From assembly GCF_902459465.1 (NCBI RefSeq), contig NC_047062.1, forward strand, positions 21,209,919 to 21,273,918: a stretch of 64,000 bases of DNA, written 5' to 3'. This DNA comes from Asterias rubens (taxonomy: Eukaryota > Echinodermata > Asteroidea > Forcipulatida > Asteriidae). The notes beneath the pieces were generated by a model that did not search any database, was not told the origin of the DNA, and saw only the letters and a program-made list of their open reading frames with translations. This document shows, piece by piece, positions 12,301 through 24,300 of the stretch. The position numbers were made by a program, and so were the translations under genes. Each line of letters opens with the position of its first letter. The first letter of the stretch is position 1.

Positions 12301-15300
12301 GAGAGACTACTGGGGTGATCAGCGTTAATAGCTTCTCTGCAGACAGGACTGTTGTCAATTTGAGTGCACTGGTTACAAAACCTTTTGAACTGGAAAATGC
12401 AACTAATGAAGTGGTATGTCTTCTTTACTGGATACTTGTAATTTGTATCTCCTAATTAGTTAGACCATAGACTGAGTAATGTGGAATTGTACTAGTTGGT
12501 GAAAACCATTACCACTACTGTAAGTGTAACTGCATGGCTTTAAAAACACTTGTGGATCATTTAACTCATGAAGCTTCAGTTCAACCAGAGAGCAAGACAA
12601 AAATGTACATGGTCTTGTTTTTTCCCAAGTGATTACTGACAAGCTGTTGATTGACTGCAAGGCTAGACTCTAGAGTGAGGTAGGTTGTTTAACTCAACAA
12701 AGTGATTTTGTTTCAGGCAAAAAGTCACAGAACTTTTTAAAGGGAAACTATGGTTTTCCATTCTAAGTTGGAACACAAAGTTGGCATGGACCTGTCCTAT
12801 ACACAAGCAACATCACTTCTTCTTTTGGCTGGTAAGCAAAAAGTATTAATGCTTTTAAAGGTTTGGTAATTTTATTAGTCAAGTTTTCAAACTAAAGCTG
12901 CACCCATTTAAATCTCCATGCAAAAGTTTAGAAAGTCCTGTAAAAGTATTTCCAAGTATGAGATACAAGCCCTGTGGTCTATGAAACATTTTCTTTAAAA
13001 TGCCATCCTTTTTTTTAATTCTATTTAATGAGGGCAAAAACTAATTGAACTTTGTGCAAAAAACATTATTATTTTTTTGCTCTCATAAATTCAACAACTA
13101 CCATGATAAATTTATACATTCCCTCCCCATATTTAATCACAACTTGCAATTATTTTGATTAAGCTAACTTGATTGTATGAAAGCGGATCTATAGTTATTA
13201 TTATCTTGTGACTAGTCACTGGATTTCACAAAGCACTAAGATTCATCTTTGAGTTGTCAATATTGCCATAGTGACTTACATTGTGACACAAACATTAAGA
13301 TTGATTTGCACTAAATTCTTAACTCTTTGAGAAACCAACCCCAGATGAATTTATAATGCAAGCCATTTCTTGAGACAAATTTAAAATAAACGTGAACATT
13401 TTTGCTTTATACTTTTTTTTACAATCACTAAAGAAAGACTGTTGAGATTTAGTTGGACGATAACCGCAAGCAGGAATTCAGTATTTATTTTAACACCAAG
13501 TCGGTCAGGTGAACATCATCAATAATTAGCTAAGATTCCTAACTCCCTCCATTGATTTTTCCCAGGCATACACAAACAGCTTACATTCCGTTAACAATCA
13601 GTTTACAATGCTCAGTGATTGGGGCGGCCAGCGGACGTTGGTCTCGGGTGCTCATTTGGCAAAAGTACATTATTGATTTCATCTTCACATACATTTGTAC
13701 CACCAGAATAATTCTCTGTGTATCTATAAATAATCCACGACTAAGTAAACACTGCGTAACCTGGACTTGAGATGGGCGAATGGTTTCAAGTGAGAACTTC
13801 ATTACATAATGGTCAAGAATAGAGAACTATTAACGGCTTGGGAATGAAGTCTTTGACATACATTGTGAAATAAAGCAGCCATGAGGAAAAAAATGTCCAA
13901 ATGGTTGAAAAGGTGTCATAATGTGTTCTACATGCCTCAATCTGGAGTACAGGTAACTGTCTAAAAGTAAAAATTAATCTTAAAACAGATAATTATTTTG
14001 ATTTCGTCTAGCAATTTTGCATTGGACGCGTTTTGTGCACACTAAACACTCAATAATGATTGAGTGGCAAATGATAATTGTTGATAAGTAGGCCTAACTG
14101 ATACATTTTGTGTTGCATTTTGCTATGAAGTACAAGGAAATCAGTCACTGATAAATCATGTACATTTCTGTGTACAAATAGTATGTGCTAACAGTGATTT
14201 CTCTCACAGGTCTTGTATTTCATATGTACATGTAATAGGATCAAGGACATGTCTCACACCAAAAAAGCACTCCAAAATATCTTAGGGAACTTGGTTTAAC
14301 CCTAGGGTGCCCTTTTACGGTCTGAACTTTCACAAAGGCCATTTTAAGGTCATATGGTGTGTTGTAACCAAAAAAAATGGGTTATAAATAAACAACATTA
14401 TAGGCCTTATATCCTGCCGGATGCTCAGTCCAAAAAATAGGCAAATTTAATCGGCTCTGAGCACTGCAAGAGGATTAAAGGCTCAAAGGTTATATAAACT
14501 GGGCAATAGAGGCAATGGTCTCAGTGGGCTCTGTGTTCCAGGATCGCCCTCAATGGACCCAAAAACCAGGGAAAAAAGATAAAACCATGATTAATGTCAG
14601 TGGGTGGTCTATTTGTTGTCCAAATTGAACAGAGCTACAAGAAATTGTTGTGCGTGAGAAAAGAACGGTAATTTTTTACTGCTCTGTAGCTGTCATTTGT
14701 AATGAAAGTAGCAATTCATCAGAATCTCTGTTCAGTCAGATTTTCCAATAAAAGTGCCCTTTGGAAAATGACAATGGCTTGCCCTCTCAAAGATGAAATT
14801 CCAGGCCTGAAAATATCCACAGATAGCATTCTTCTTGTCAGTGCAATATGATATAAAACACCATCTGTTATATTGCAGATTTGATTGAGCATTCACGATG
14901 GAAAGTGCAGTGGTATCCCTCTTCAGTGACTACAAGCACGGCAAGAGATTCAAATCCCAGCCACTTACCTCCGCCGCCATGACCAGAAACAATACCAGAA
15001 CAATGCCTTCACTACCAAGGACCAAACCAAGAAAATCACATCCCAGCATAGACGCTTTCCACAAAGTGGAGGTCTCCCAGCGACTACGCTGTACGACCAC
15101 CCCGCCCCCATCGCTACAATCTCCATCCCTGCCAAGGATAAGTCTCCATGAAAACCACACCAAACAACAGCATCGCCATAGTTACTCCAATCACCTTCCG
15201 GCAGAGAAAATTGACGCACAACTTTTCATGCCGTCCATTCAATATCGTGCAACTCAATCCCTGCCCTCCCTCTCTCAGTCAAAGATGAGCGGGAAAAACT

Positions 15301-18300
15301 CAAAAAAGACTCTCTACACAAAAGATCCGCAAAGGTGTTCGACCTTTGACCTCTTCAAGACCTCAAGGATTGGACGGAGGACTGCTTCTCACCGCCAGAA
15401 CTATGCTTGGGATTTCGGCTCAAAGGACGATGAGGTTTCACCTAACAGGAAAGATAGCTGTTTTCCCACACTTGGTCCTGGTGATACACAGAGTACGAGA
15501 CCAGTACACTTGTACATGAGTGTTGAAATGATGGGTAAGAGTGAAGGCAAAGTGTATGGTATTTGAAACCATTTGATTGTATTAATCCTATATAAAGGTT
15601 ACAACAAAACTAACATGACATATCACCGAAAAATCAGGTGCGAATATCTCCATGTCAGCGAAAACATTACTCCAGTAACACTTTTCAGATTACAATTTTG
15701 GGCCATACAAACTGATATGTTTTTACATAACCACATTACATCAAAGTAAATTGTTTCTCAAAATACTTTATACTATCAGAATCTGCTGTAGGCTTCTTAG
15801 AACCAAGAGTTTTTATTTCCATTAATTCTAAAACTATTACCAAACATACCATCTCTAGTAACAAAAGCATGCAATAGCAATATCTGTTTACAGCCATAAC
15901 ATTACAAATGCACTCTATACTCATGACACATTCCAAATTAAAGTATCATATCTGGAAGTTCTTTTTTTTGAAGAAAAAAACCCCAGTTTTTTATGACAAT
16001 TTACTGTGTAGTTTTCTGTGTTTGTGTCTTTAAATATTTGTGTTATTTTGTTTAAACAGATAAACTCCTTGAGAAGCGCAAGGGATTACGATCAGACGCT
16101 ACCTTGAATGCTCTTATCGGTTTACCTCCAAGCACAAAGCAGAACTCTAATGCTGAGAAGGAAACCCTAAAAAATTTGCCCAAAGCAGCGAGAAAGAAAG
16201 TTGATGAGAGCAATGTCCAAGAGATAAGACCCTCAAACCTCAAGGAAAAAACATCCAAGGAATCAAAGCCTGAGACACTATCTTTAAAGGAACCAAAGTC
16301 TAAGGAACTAAACTTTGAGGAATCAAATTCCGACGAACCAAATCCCAAGGGACCAAATTTTGAGTCACCAAAGTCCAAAGTATCAATGTCCAAGGTACAA
16401 AAGCCTAAGAAACCGAAGTCCAAGGAACTAAAATCCAAGAAACCAAAGTCTGATAAGGATTGGGATGATAATTCATCCAAGGGGAAACCAATGTCAGAGG
16501 ATTTCCAGGAAGATGAGATGGAGTTTGAGGACGATGAGGAGGCAGAACTCGGGGGACTAGGAGAAGAAGAGGATGGAGATGAAGAATTTGATGCAGCTGA
16601 AGATGAGGAGGAAGATGCAGATGACAAAGAGGAGGAATTCGATGACATTTCAAATGATTCCGATGAAGACATTAATGAGGACTTTTTAGGACAAGGAAGA
16701 GAGGGGGATGAAATGCCTGACACAGCTGAGGAGATGGACGGAGATTGCGATGATGAGGAAGAAGATGTAGGAAAGGAACTTGATGAACAAGACAATGACA
16801 ATTCAGATGAAGAAGATCTTGCAGGACAAAACAAGGATGGGGGTACTGAAGAGGAAGAGGATGATGCTGAAGGGGAAGAGGATGATGTCGAAGGGGAAGA
16901 GGGGGAATCTGACCAAGAAGATGAACCCCTGGATGAGGAAGGAGGTGGTTTATCTCATGAGGGTGAACAAAATGAAGCCTCAGAAGATGATGCTGAACTG
17001 ATATCAGATTATGACGGGGATGAATAAGTCAATGGGGAACCTTTAATTTGAATCAGATTCAATAGGTATTTATATCATGGCCCTACTTGTTTACAAAAGA
17101 CATTATGCACATGACGTCATTTGAGTAGGGCGCCCTCGACTAGAGGTCAAAAAAAGTCATTAAAGACACTGGACACCTTTGGTAACTGTCTAAGACCAGT
17201 CTTCTCACTTGGTGTATCTCAACATGCATAAAATAACAGACCTGTGAAAATTTGAACTCAATTGGACATAGAAGTTGTGAGATAATAATGAAATTGTTGA
17301 ACAAAATTGTGTGGTTTCAGATACTTGATTTCAAGACCCCAAAATCTAATTTTGAGGTCTCAAAATCGAATTCAAATATTTTTATGAAAAATTACCTCAC
17401 TCTCTCGAAAACTACATTACTTCAGAGGGAGCCATTTCTCACAATGTTTTATAATATCAACAGCTCTCCATTGATCATTAACAAGGAAGTTTTTATGATA
17501 ATTTTTTTTTTGTAATTATCAATAGTGTCTAATGCCTTTAAAGCAGATTAAACTCTTTAAATATTTTACCAATAAATGACTGGAATAATAATTCCTAGAA
17601 AAAAAAGATGCATCATTTTAAAAAGCATTTGTGTTCCAAATTTCAGTAAATTTTTAAAATATACGTGTACATTGGTAAACATTTTTTAAGGAGACAATGT
17701 GCGTGTGGATGACCATTCGCGAGACAGACAATCATTGCAATTCTTTCGACAAGTTTAAGGCAGACAATTTTTCTTTTAATTCTCTACTGATAAAGTAAAG
17801 ATCCTTATGTTTATGTGCAGAACACAGTCAACCAATAAAAATAATAATTTATATATTCATATGCACCATGTCCCTCTGTCATAAATGACACCCCTAACGC
17901 TGAAATATCAGATTTGACTGACTTTGTTTAGAATGATTTTATGAGACAAAGCAACCATAATTTACAAAAACATTGAAAGGGATACAAGGTCGAGTGGCTG
18001 CCAAACCATGCCAGAAACATGGTACTGGGTTCTTGTACTTGTATTGCACAAGACAATGGGTACATGAAGAATGCAGCAATAATGGTCAAGTGTCACAAGT
18101 GTCACGACCGGGACTCGAACCCATACTCTGCTCTGCTGGTCAGATACAGCTGAGCTTGAGTTCGGTGCCCTTGACCGCTCGGCCACGACAAGCCATTAAA
18201 AATAACCTGTATACCAAACAGTTAAATTAAACACTGAATAAAAGCGCTGACTATTTACTGAATCCAACAAGGCTTAAAAAACAAGTTCGGAAGACAACAT

Positions 18301-21300
18301 TTTGGCACTCAATCAAAAGAACGGAGACAGCAAATACTTTTACTGGTTGATAATAAAATATTACCATACCTTACATCCACTTCTCCTCCGTCATGCATGC
18401 GGAAAGCGCCCTCTGGTGTCTGCATTCTCTTCAGGAATGACTGCAACTTGGATCTGAAACATACAACATAATTATCATCAACTGTTCTTATTAGTTACAT
18501 GTGGGGGGGGGGTTGCTGGGCCAACAGAAGGTTACAAGTTTACACACAGTTTATTATCCCACATGGGCAGGCACCGGACGAGTACCTACCAGACACCAAC
18601 CTACATGTATACATGGATTGCAATACGTGTCATCAACCGCCATCTTTGATGTATTAACAAGGGAAAAGTGCTGCGCATGCACCTTCCCTTGTTAATACCT
18701 CAAAGATGGCGGTCGATGACGCATATTGCAATCCATCAATAAACACGCCAAGAATTTGACCCAATTTCCATCATGGCATAGTGGGGGACACTTTTTATTG
18801 TGACTATGACCACCCTGATGAATGATCTTTCGTTGACCACTACATGCCAGTTGATGCCTAGAAATCGCACATGTCGTCCGGCCTCCATTTTAATTGTGAG
18901 TTAGGTATTAATCTTACTGCATCTAACCTGTTAATAGCGTCATATGCTTCTTGTGTTCCAATGGTCATCAGTGCCAGGACTGCTGCGTAGGTAGGAGCTA
19001 GATGAGCAAACTGTAAAGGTCCGCCTGAATAAGGCAACCAAACTTATGGACTTAATAATTCACTCAATTTATTCACATTATAATTATGTCACCATTTTCA
19101 AACTTCAAAATCAAAATGCATACATGTAAATGTGAAGTGCCCCTCCCAGAGACCTCTGTAGTGTATTACCCACCAAACAGTCCTGTCGCTGATCGTTTGC
19201 TTGCCCATCTCCATGAAACTATTGACACCATTCTCACCAACGATCAGTTTGCTGGTATAGTGATCATGGGTGATTTCAATCAGCTGGACCTTACACAACT
19301 TCTTGTTGACCCACAATTTAGACAAGTTGTCACCCAGCCCACTAGAGAGGACAAAACATTAGACAAGATTATCTCCAATGTGGCAAACCAATATTCTGTG
19401 CCACAGGTTTGCTCCCCCCTCGGAAGGAGTGACCACAGCACTGTACTTTGGTCACCGCTGAAAACTAGCTGTGTTAATGCTAATACTACTGTAACGCACA
19501 TCACTAGACCTCTACGTGACTCCAACATGGTTCCTGGATATGTAACCATGATTGGTCCCCGGTCATGGAAGCAGCAGACCCCAACCAACAGGCTACTGCC
19601 TTCTACAATACTCTAACCAATCTTCATGTAAATGATAAGCCATGGACGACTCCATCTATCAAATCACTCATTCGACAACGCCAAGATGCTTTCCACACCA
19701 AAAACACCCGCACCTGGAAGTACCTGCGTAATAAAATAGTCAGAGCCATTTCCACAGCAAAACGTGAGCACTATTGCATCAAAGTTAAACGGCAAAAAGT
19801 TTCCAACCCAGCTGCTTGGTACCGGGAGATCAAGATAATTACAAATTCAAACAAAGAGAGCAAACCAATCAAAGTGCCAGGAATTGAGACCAACAATTTG
19901 TTTGATATTGCTAACAGCATAAACAACCAGTTTGCTTCTGTGGTAAGTGACCTACCACCAATCAATGTGGAGGAGTTACCTGCCTACCGACCTCTTCCTG
20001 CCTCTGTCCCAATTATCCATCCTTGGGAAGTTTATCACCAGCTGAAGAACATTAAACGTGGCAAATCTGGAGGACCAGACAACATCCCTACACGCATCAT
20101 AAAAGAATACGCCTGCGAACTGAGCACGCCCTTGGCCCACATCTTCAATACCTCCCTTCAATCTGGTATTGTTCCAGATGTCTGGAAAAGAGCTGCCATC
20201 ATTCCTATTCCCAAAACTTCCCCTGCATCGGTTGATAAGCTGAGGCCAATCGCGTTAACAGACCACTTTACCAAAGTTTTAGAAGGTTTTGTCGCCAGAT
20301 GGACTACACTTGACCTCGAATCGCATCTTGACCCACGCCAGTTCGGGAATCGAAAGGGACTCTCTACTACACACTGCCTAATTGATCTGATGAATACTTT
20401 GTACCAACATCGACACTCGTCACAACTGACTTCAGCAAGGCTTTTGACCTAATAGACCATAACAAAGCCATATCCAAATTGATTCATCTAGATGTTGAAC
20501 CGTGCCTTGTTCAATGGATAGCAAACTTCCTAACTAATCGTCAACAGTGTGTCCGCTATAAGGGAGTCTTATCCAACTGGACCCATATGCATGCTGGAGT
20601 ACCACAGGGAACATGGCTTGAGCCAGTTGTTTTCTCAGCAGCCATTAATGATGCATGCCAAAATCTCGACAACTCAACCTTCTGCTGGAAGTATGTAGAC
20701 GATTTGAACTTAATAGAATGCCGCTCCTCTCAGGACCAATCACAAATGCAACAGTCAATAGATTCCCTTGTGCAATGGTCAGCTACTAACAACATGAAGC
20801 TCAATCCCCAAAAATGCAACTCCATGGAAATTACTTTTTCTTGAAGTCCCCAACCACCCCCAGCTCTGGAAATCAATAGCCACCCCTTGACCCAATCGCA
20901 AACCGTTAAACTACTTGGTGTCCATATCCAGCAGGATTTGAAGTGGGGGTCGCATATCAACAGTATACTCCAACGAGCTAACAGTCGAATTCATATGATT
21001 CGTGTTCTTAAAGGCCATGCCTTACCCGTAGACTACCTCATAACAATCTATAAAGGATACCTGCGACCACTCCTTGAATATGCAGTACCACTTTGGAATG
21101 GTGCACTAACTCAACAACATGTGCAACAATTGGAAAGAATCCAGAGGCGTGTCATCAAGCTTATTTTAGGGGATTTTTTACTATGTTTACAATGACTATC
21201 TTAGTGCATTAGAGTCTCTTAATTTACCAAGTCTAAGCAATCGACGCAGGTCACTGTGTTCAAAATTTGCCTCAGAGTTAACTGCTAAACAGACTATGTC

Positions 21301-24300
21301 GCACCTCCTCTCACCCCCCAAAAATCACAGGGTTCTTCGCAAAACTAATTTGATATATCAGCCTAAATGTAAGACTAGTAGACTCTAAGAGATAGTGCTG
21401 TCCCTTATTTAATAAATCTTTTTAATTCTCAGTAACTCTCACACTATAATTATTGCAGTTTTTGCAGTTCTTACCCCTTCAATTTGTCTACAAGTAATAT
21501 TTTTTTATTTCCTAACTGGTTATGTCCCTTATTTTCTTTTATCAGGAAATTTCTAATGTCAAATTTTAATGTAATTTGTATAACTTTTTATCAAATTTTG
21601 TATTGTTTACCCTTTTTATTGTAAATTGTTGCAATTCAGCATGTGGCTGCTTATGACATTTTTTAATAAACCATTCTATATATATAAAGGAGTTAAAAAA
21701 TACCCAAATGTAAACAAAAATACATTTCCAGTTTCCAAGTTCCCAAGGCTGTACAAGTGGTAATCCTCCAGTATTGTCCATGTGGCACATACATTACCGG
21801 GTGGGATTTCAACCCGAGATCTTTACCATTCTAGAGCATTGTTTTATCACTAGACCATCGAGATATCTCTGATTCCCAGTATCTGGGTGCAGTTCGATTG
21901 CATTACTTTAGCAGCAGGTACCACAATTGTTTTGAATAGATGTTTAATCAATACACTTCGGTGTATGGGTAAAATACAAATAACATCTTTTATCTTTGAT
22001 GCAAATTTAGCATACTATTAAATACGTGTACATTGTGAATAATTGTGAATGGTCGGACACTAGAAGGGTTATCCAAACAAACATTAAATCAAGACTTTTC
22101 ATGTTGATCAAATCCACGACTTACCTCCAAATCCACCCTCAGGATGCTGACACTTTACTAAAAACTTAACCACCCTGAAACGAATCAAAGAGGAATAACT
22201 AAATCATTCATTCATGTCCACAAACATTTCCAATGACATACCTTAACCATTAAAGCACACTATGCCACAAGATCAAATAATGCCCATACTGACATCATGG
22301 AGGAAGGCCATGCTGTCATCAATAAAGTTCTCATAGCATTGGCATACTGCTGGCACTGTTCCACATTTCATTGGTGGTGTGTGCTAGAGGTTGAACTTGG
22401 ACCCCTAGATTAACATGTCAGTATTCTACCAACTGAACAACATAATTGCTCGGGAGTGCAAGTCACAAGCCATTCAACCTGTAAATGGCATGTAGCCAAA
22501 GATCCGACCACTGTTAACAATACAACTGACTAAGGGAAACTGACTGTGTAAATTTCCTTCTATATTAGCAATTTGATACAGTTAAAGTCACATCCACTCA
22601 TTTTCTAATAGTTTTTGTAAGACACCTTGATGGAAAAAAACTGGCACCACAAAGACAATAGTATATTGATCTTACCCTGAGCCAATGTTATCGGGCAATG
22701 GTTGATCTAGAAGATGAAGACTATGTAATATCCAGTAGCACAACCAAGGTCTTGATGCGTCTAGACTCTCATAGTTCTCAGACAGATTATGAAGGCCTTT
22801 CCGAAGGAAGTTAATGTGACTATCTCTGTGTAACAACGGCCTGAAATGAGCGGATAAAAGGATTTTGAGTTTGCCTTTAAATATTAACGCTGATTAGTGC
22901 TATAATATGACAAAATCGTGCTTTTTGTGGTAAAAGCTTTTTTTTTGGCTGACATGTACTTGATACTAAGACATGAACTACTAGATATATAGTGCCATCT
23001 CTGAATTGGCCCGTGGTGGTCTTAATTTTGGTGGCCATTTTAACAATGCCCACTTCTGATATAAAACTACATCACTCGAAATGTAAGAGGCCTATGAAAT
23101 CTTTTTTGACTGGTTACACCGCCCTCTCATGATGTGAACCGTGGACAACAACTTAAAACTGAATCCAAGGAAATAAGCGTTCCTTTTATTGTTGAATCTC
23201 TTTTGATTTAATTGCCCATGTGTTAATTGTTGAAATAGAACAGTTTAGTAAAACCCTGAAAAGTTTATATTCTTTCAGACCGGTTTGTTATAAAACACAG
23301 GGACTGGCATATCTTGGCAAACAGTGCTCGTCTATTCCCCCTCGGGCCTGTGAGTGACCCAAAGAGGGAAATAGGTCCCTCTTCTGATCACTCAAAGTCC
23401 CTCGGGGGAATAGACGTGCACTATTTACCTCATTGTCAGTCAATATGTGTATCATATTCCTACACAAATGGAGAAGGTAACCCCACTTCCTTCTCTTCTG
23501 TACCGTCAATATGGTCCTAGCAAATTTAGGCCTGCATTTTTGCTTTTCTGAATTGAGTCAACTATATTTTGAGCTTACTTTGTTTTATCAGGGTGCTCAT
23601 CCTCACGAGATAGAAGGAATGTCTCAAACATTTCACTCACAGACTCTTCAACAGTTTCCTGAAAGGAATAAAACAAAACCCATACAGAGATAGAAAATTA
23701 ACATTGTAAATCCATTATTCATTAAAGCTCACTTCTCTGTATCCCAATAACATAGTTAGAGTTAGACACATTAAGTATTAACTGTTTTGATTGAACCAAT
23801 TTATTATTGGGCTTATTTCCTGTCAGCTGGTCAGTTGTCACCTATCTGGCTACTCCTAGAACTATGAGGTTCGTTCGGCTATCGTATCCACGCACCTCTT
23901 GACATGTCTCACAACACAAATGAGGGGGTTTTGGCACTTCGATATGAGGTAAAATCTCTCTTATTTTAAATTAAATTTCGCCAAAATTAGGCTCTACGTG
24001 TTCTTTGAACTCTCATTGATCTAGAACGAGGTACATGAAACCCACTCCGCAATCTCAAAATTAAAAAAAAATTAAATTCTTACCGTAATTTAGTCCCCAT
24101 TACATCTATCTATTCCGTTTTACCACTACGCTACGAATGCCGATTGTCCCCGGAAAAGCCCCCCCAGATCTGTGCTTTGTGTACAAAACATTTATATGGA
24201 CATGAACACACTCTTCGTGGTTCCCAGACGCCTGTCCATATGTTTTGTACACAAAGCACGGATTGGTTATTTTTTCTTTCCAGGACGAACGTATGCAGAT

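Noticed and set aside
12152..12660. Two short minus-strand frames rich in Ser/Thr/Leu
   Set aside because: Lie within FNTB intron 6 but do not match farnesyltransferase; exons 6 and 7 already join in frame without them.
16052..16834. 260-aa open frame on the minus strand, very rich in Ser
   Set aside because: Exact antisense of the acidic, repetitive exon 2 of the nested gene: GAA/GAT-rich coding sequence read backwards gives Ser/Leu/Phe. No splice support.
18095..18195. tRNA-Leu gene
   Set aside because: A- and B-box words are present, but the acceptor and T stems do not pair. More likely a SINE head or tRNA pseudogene.
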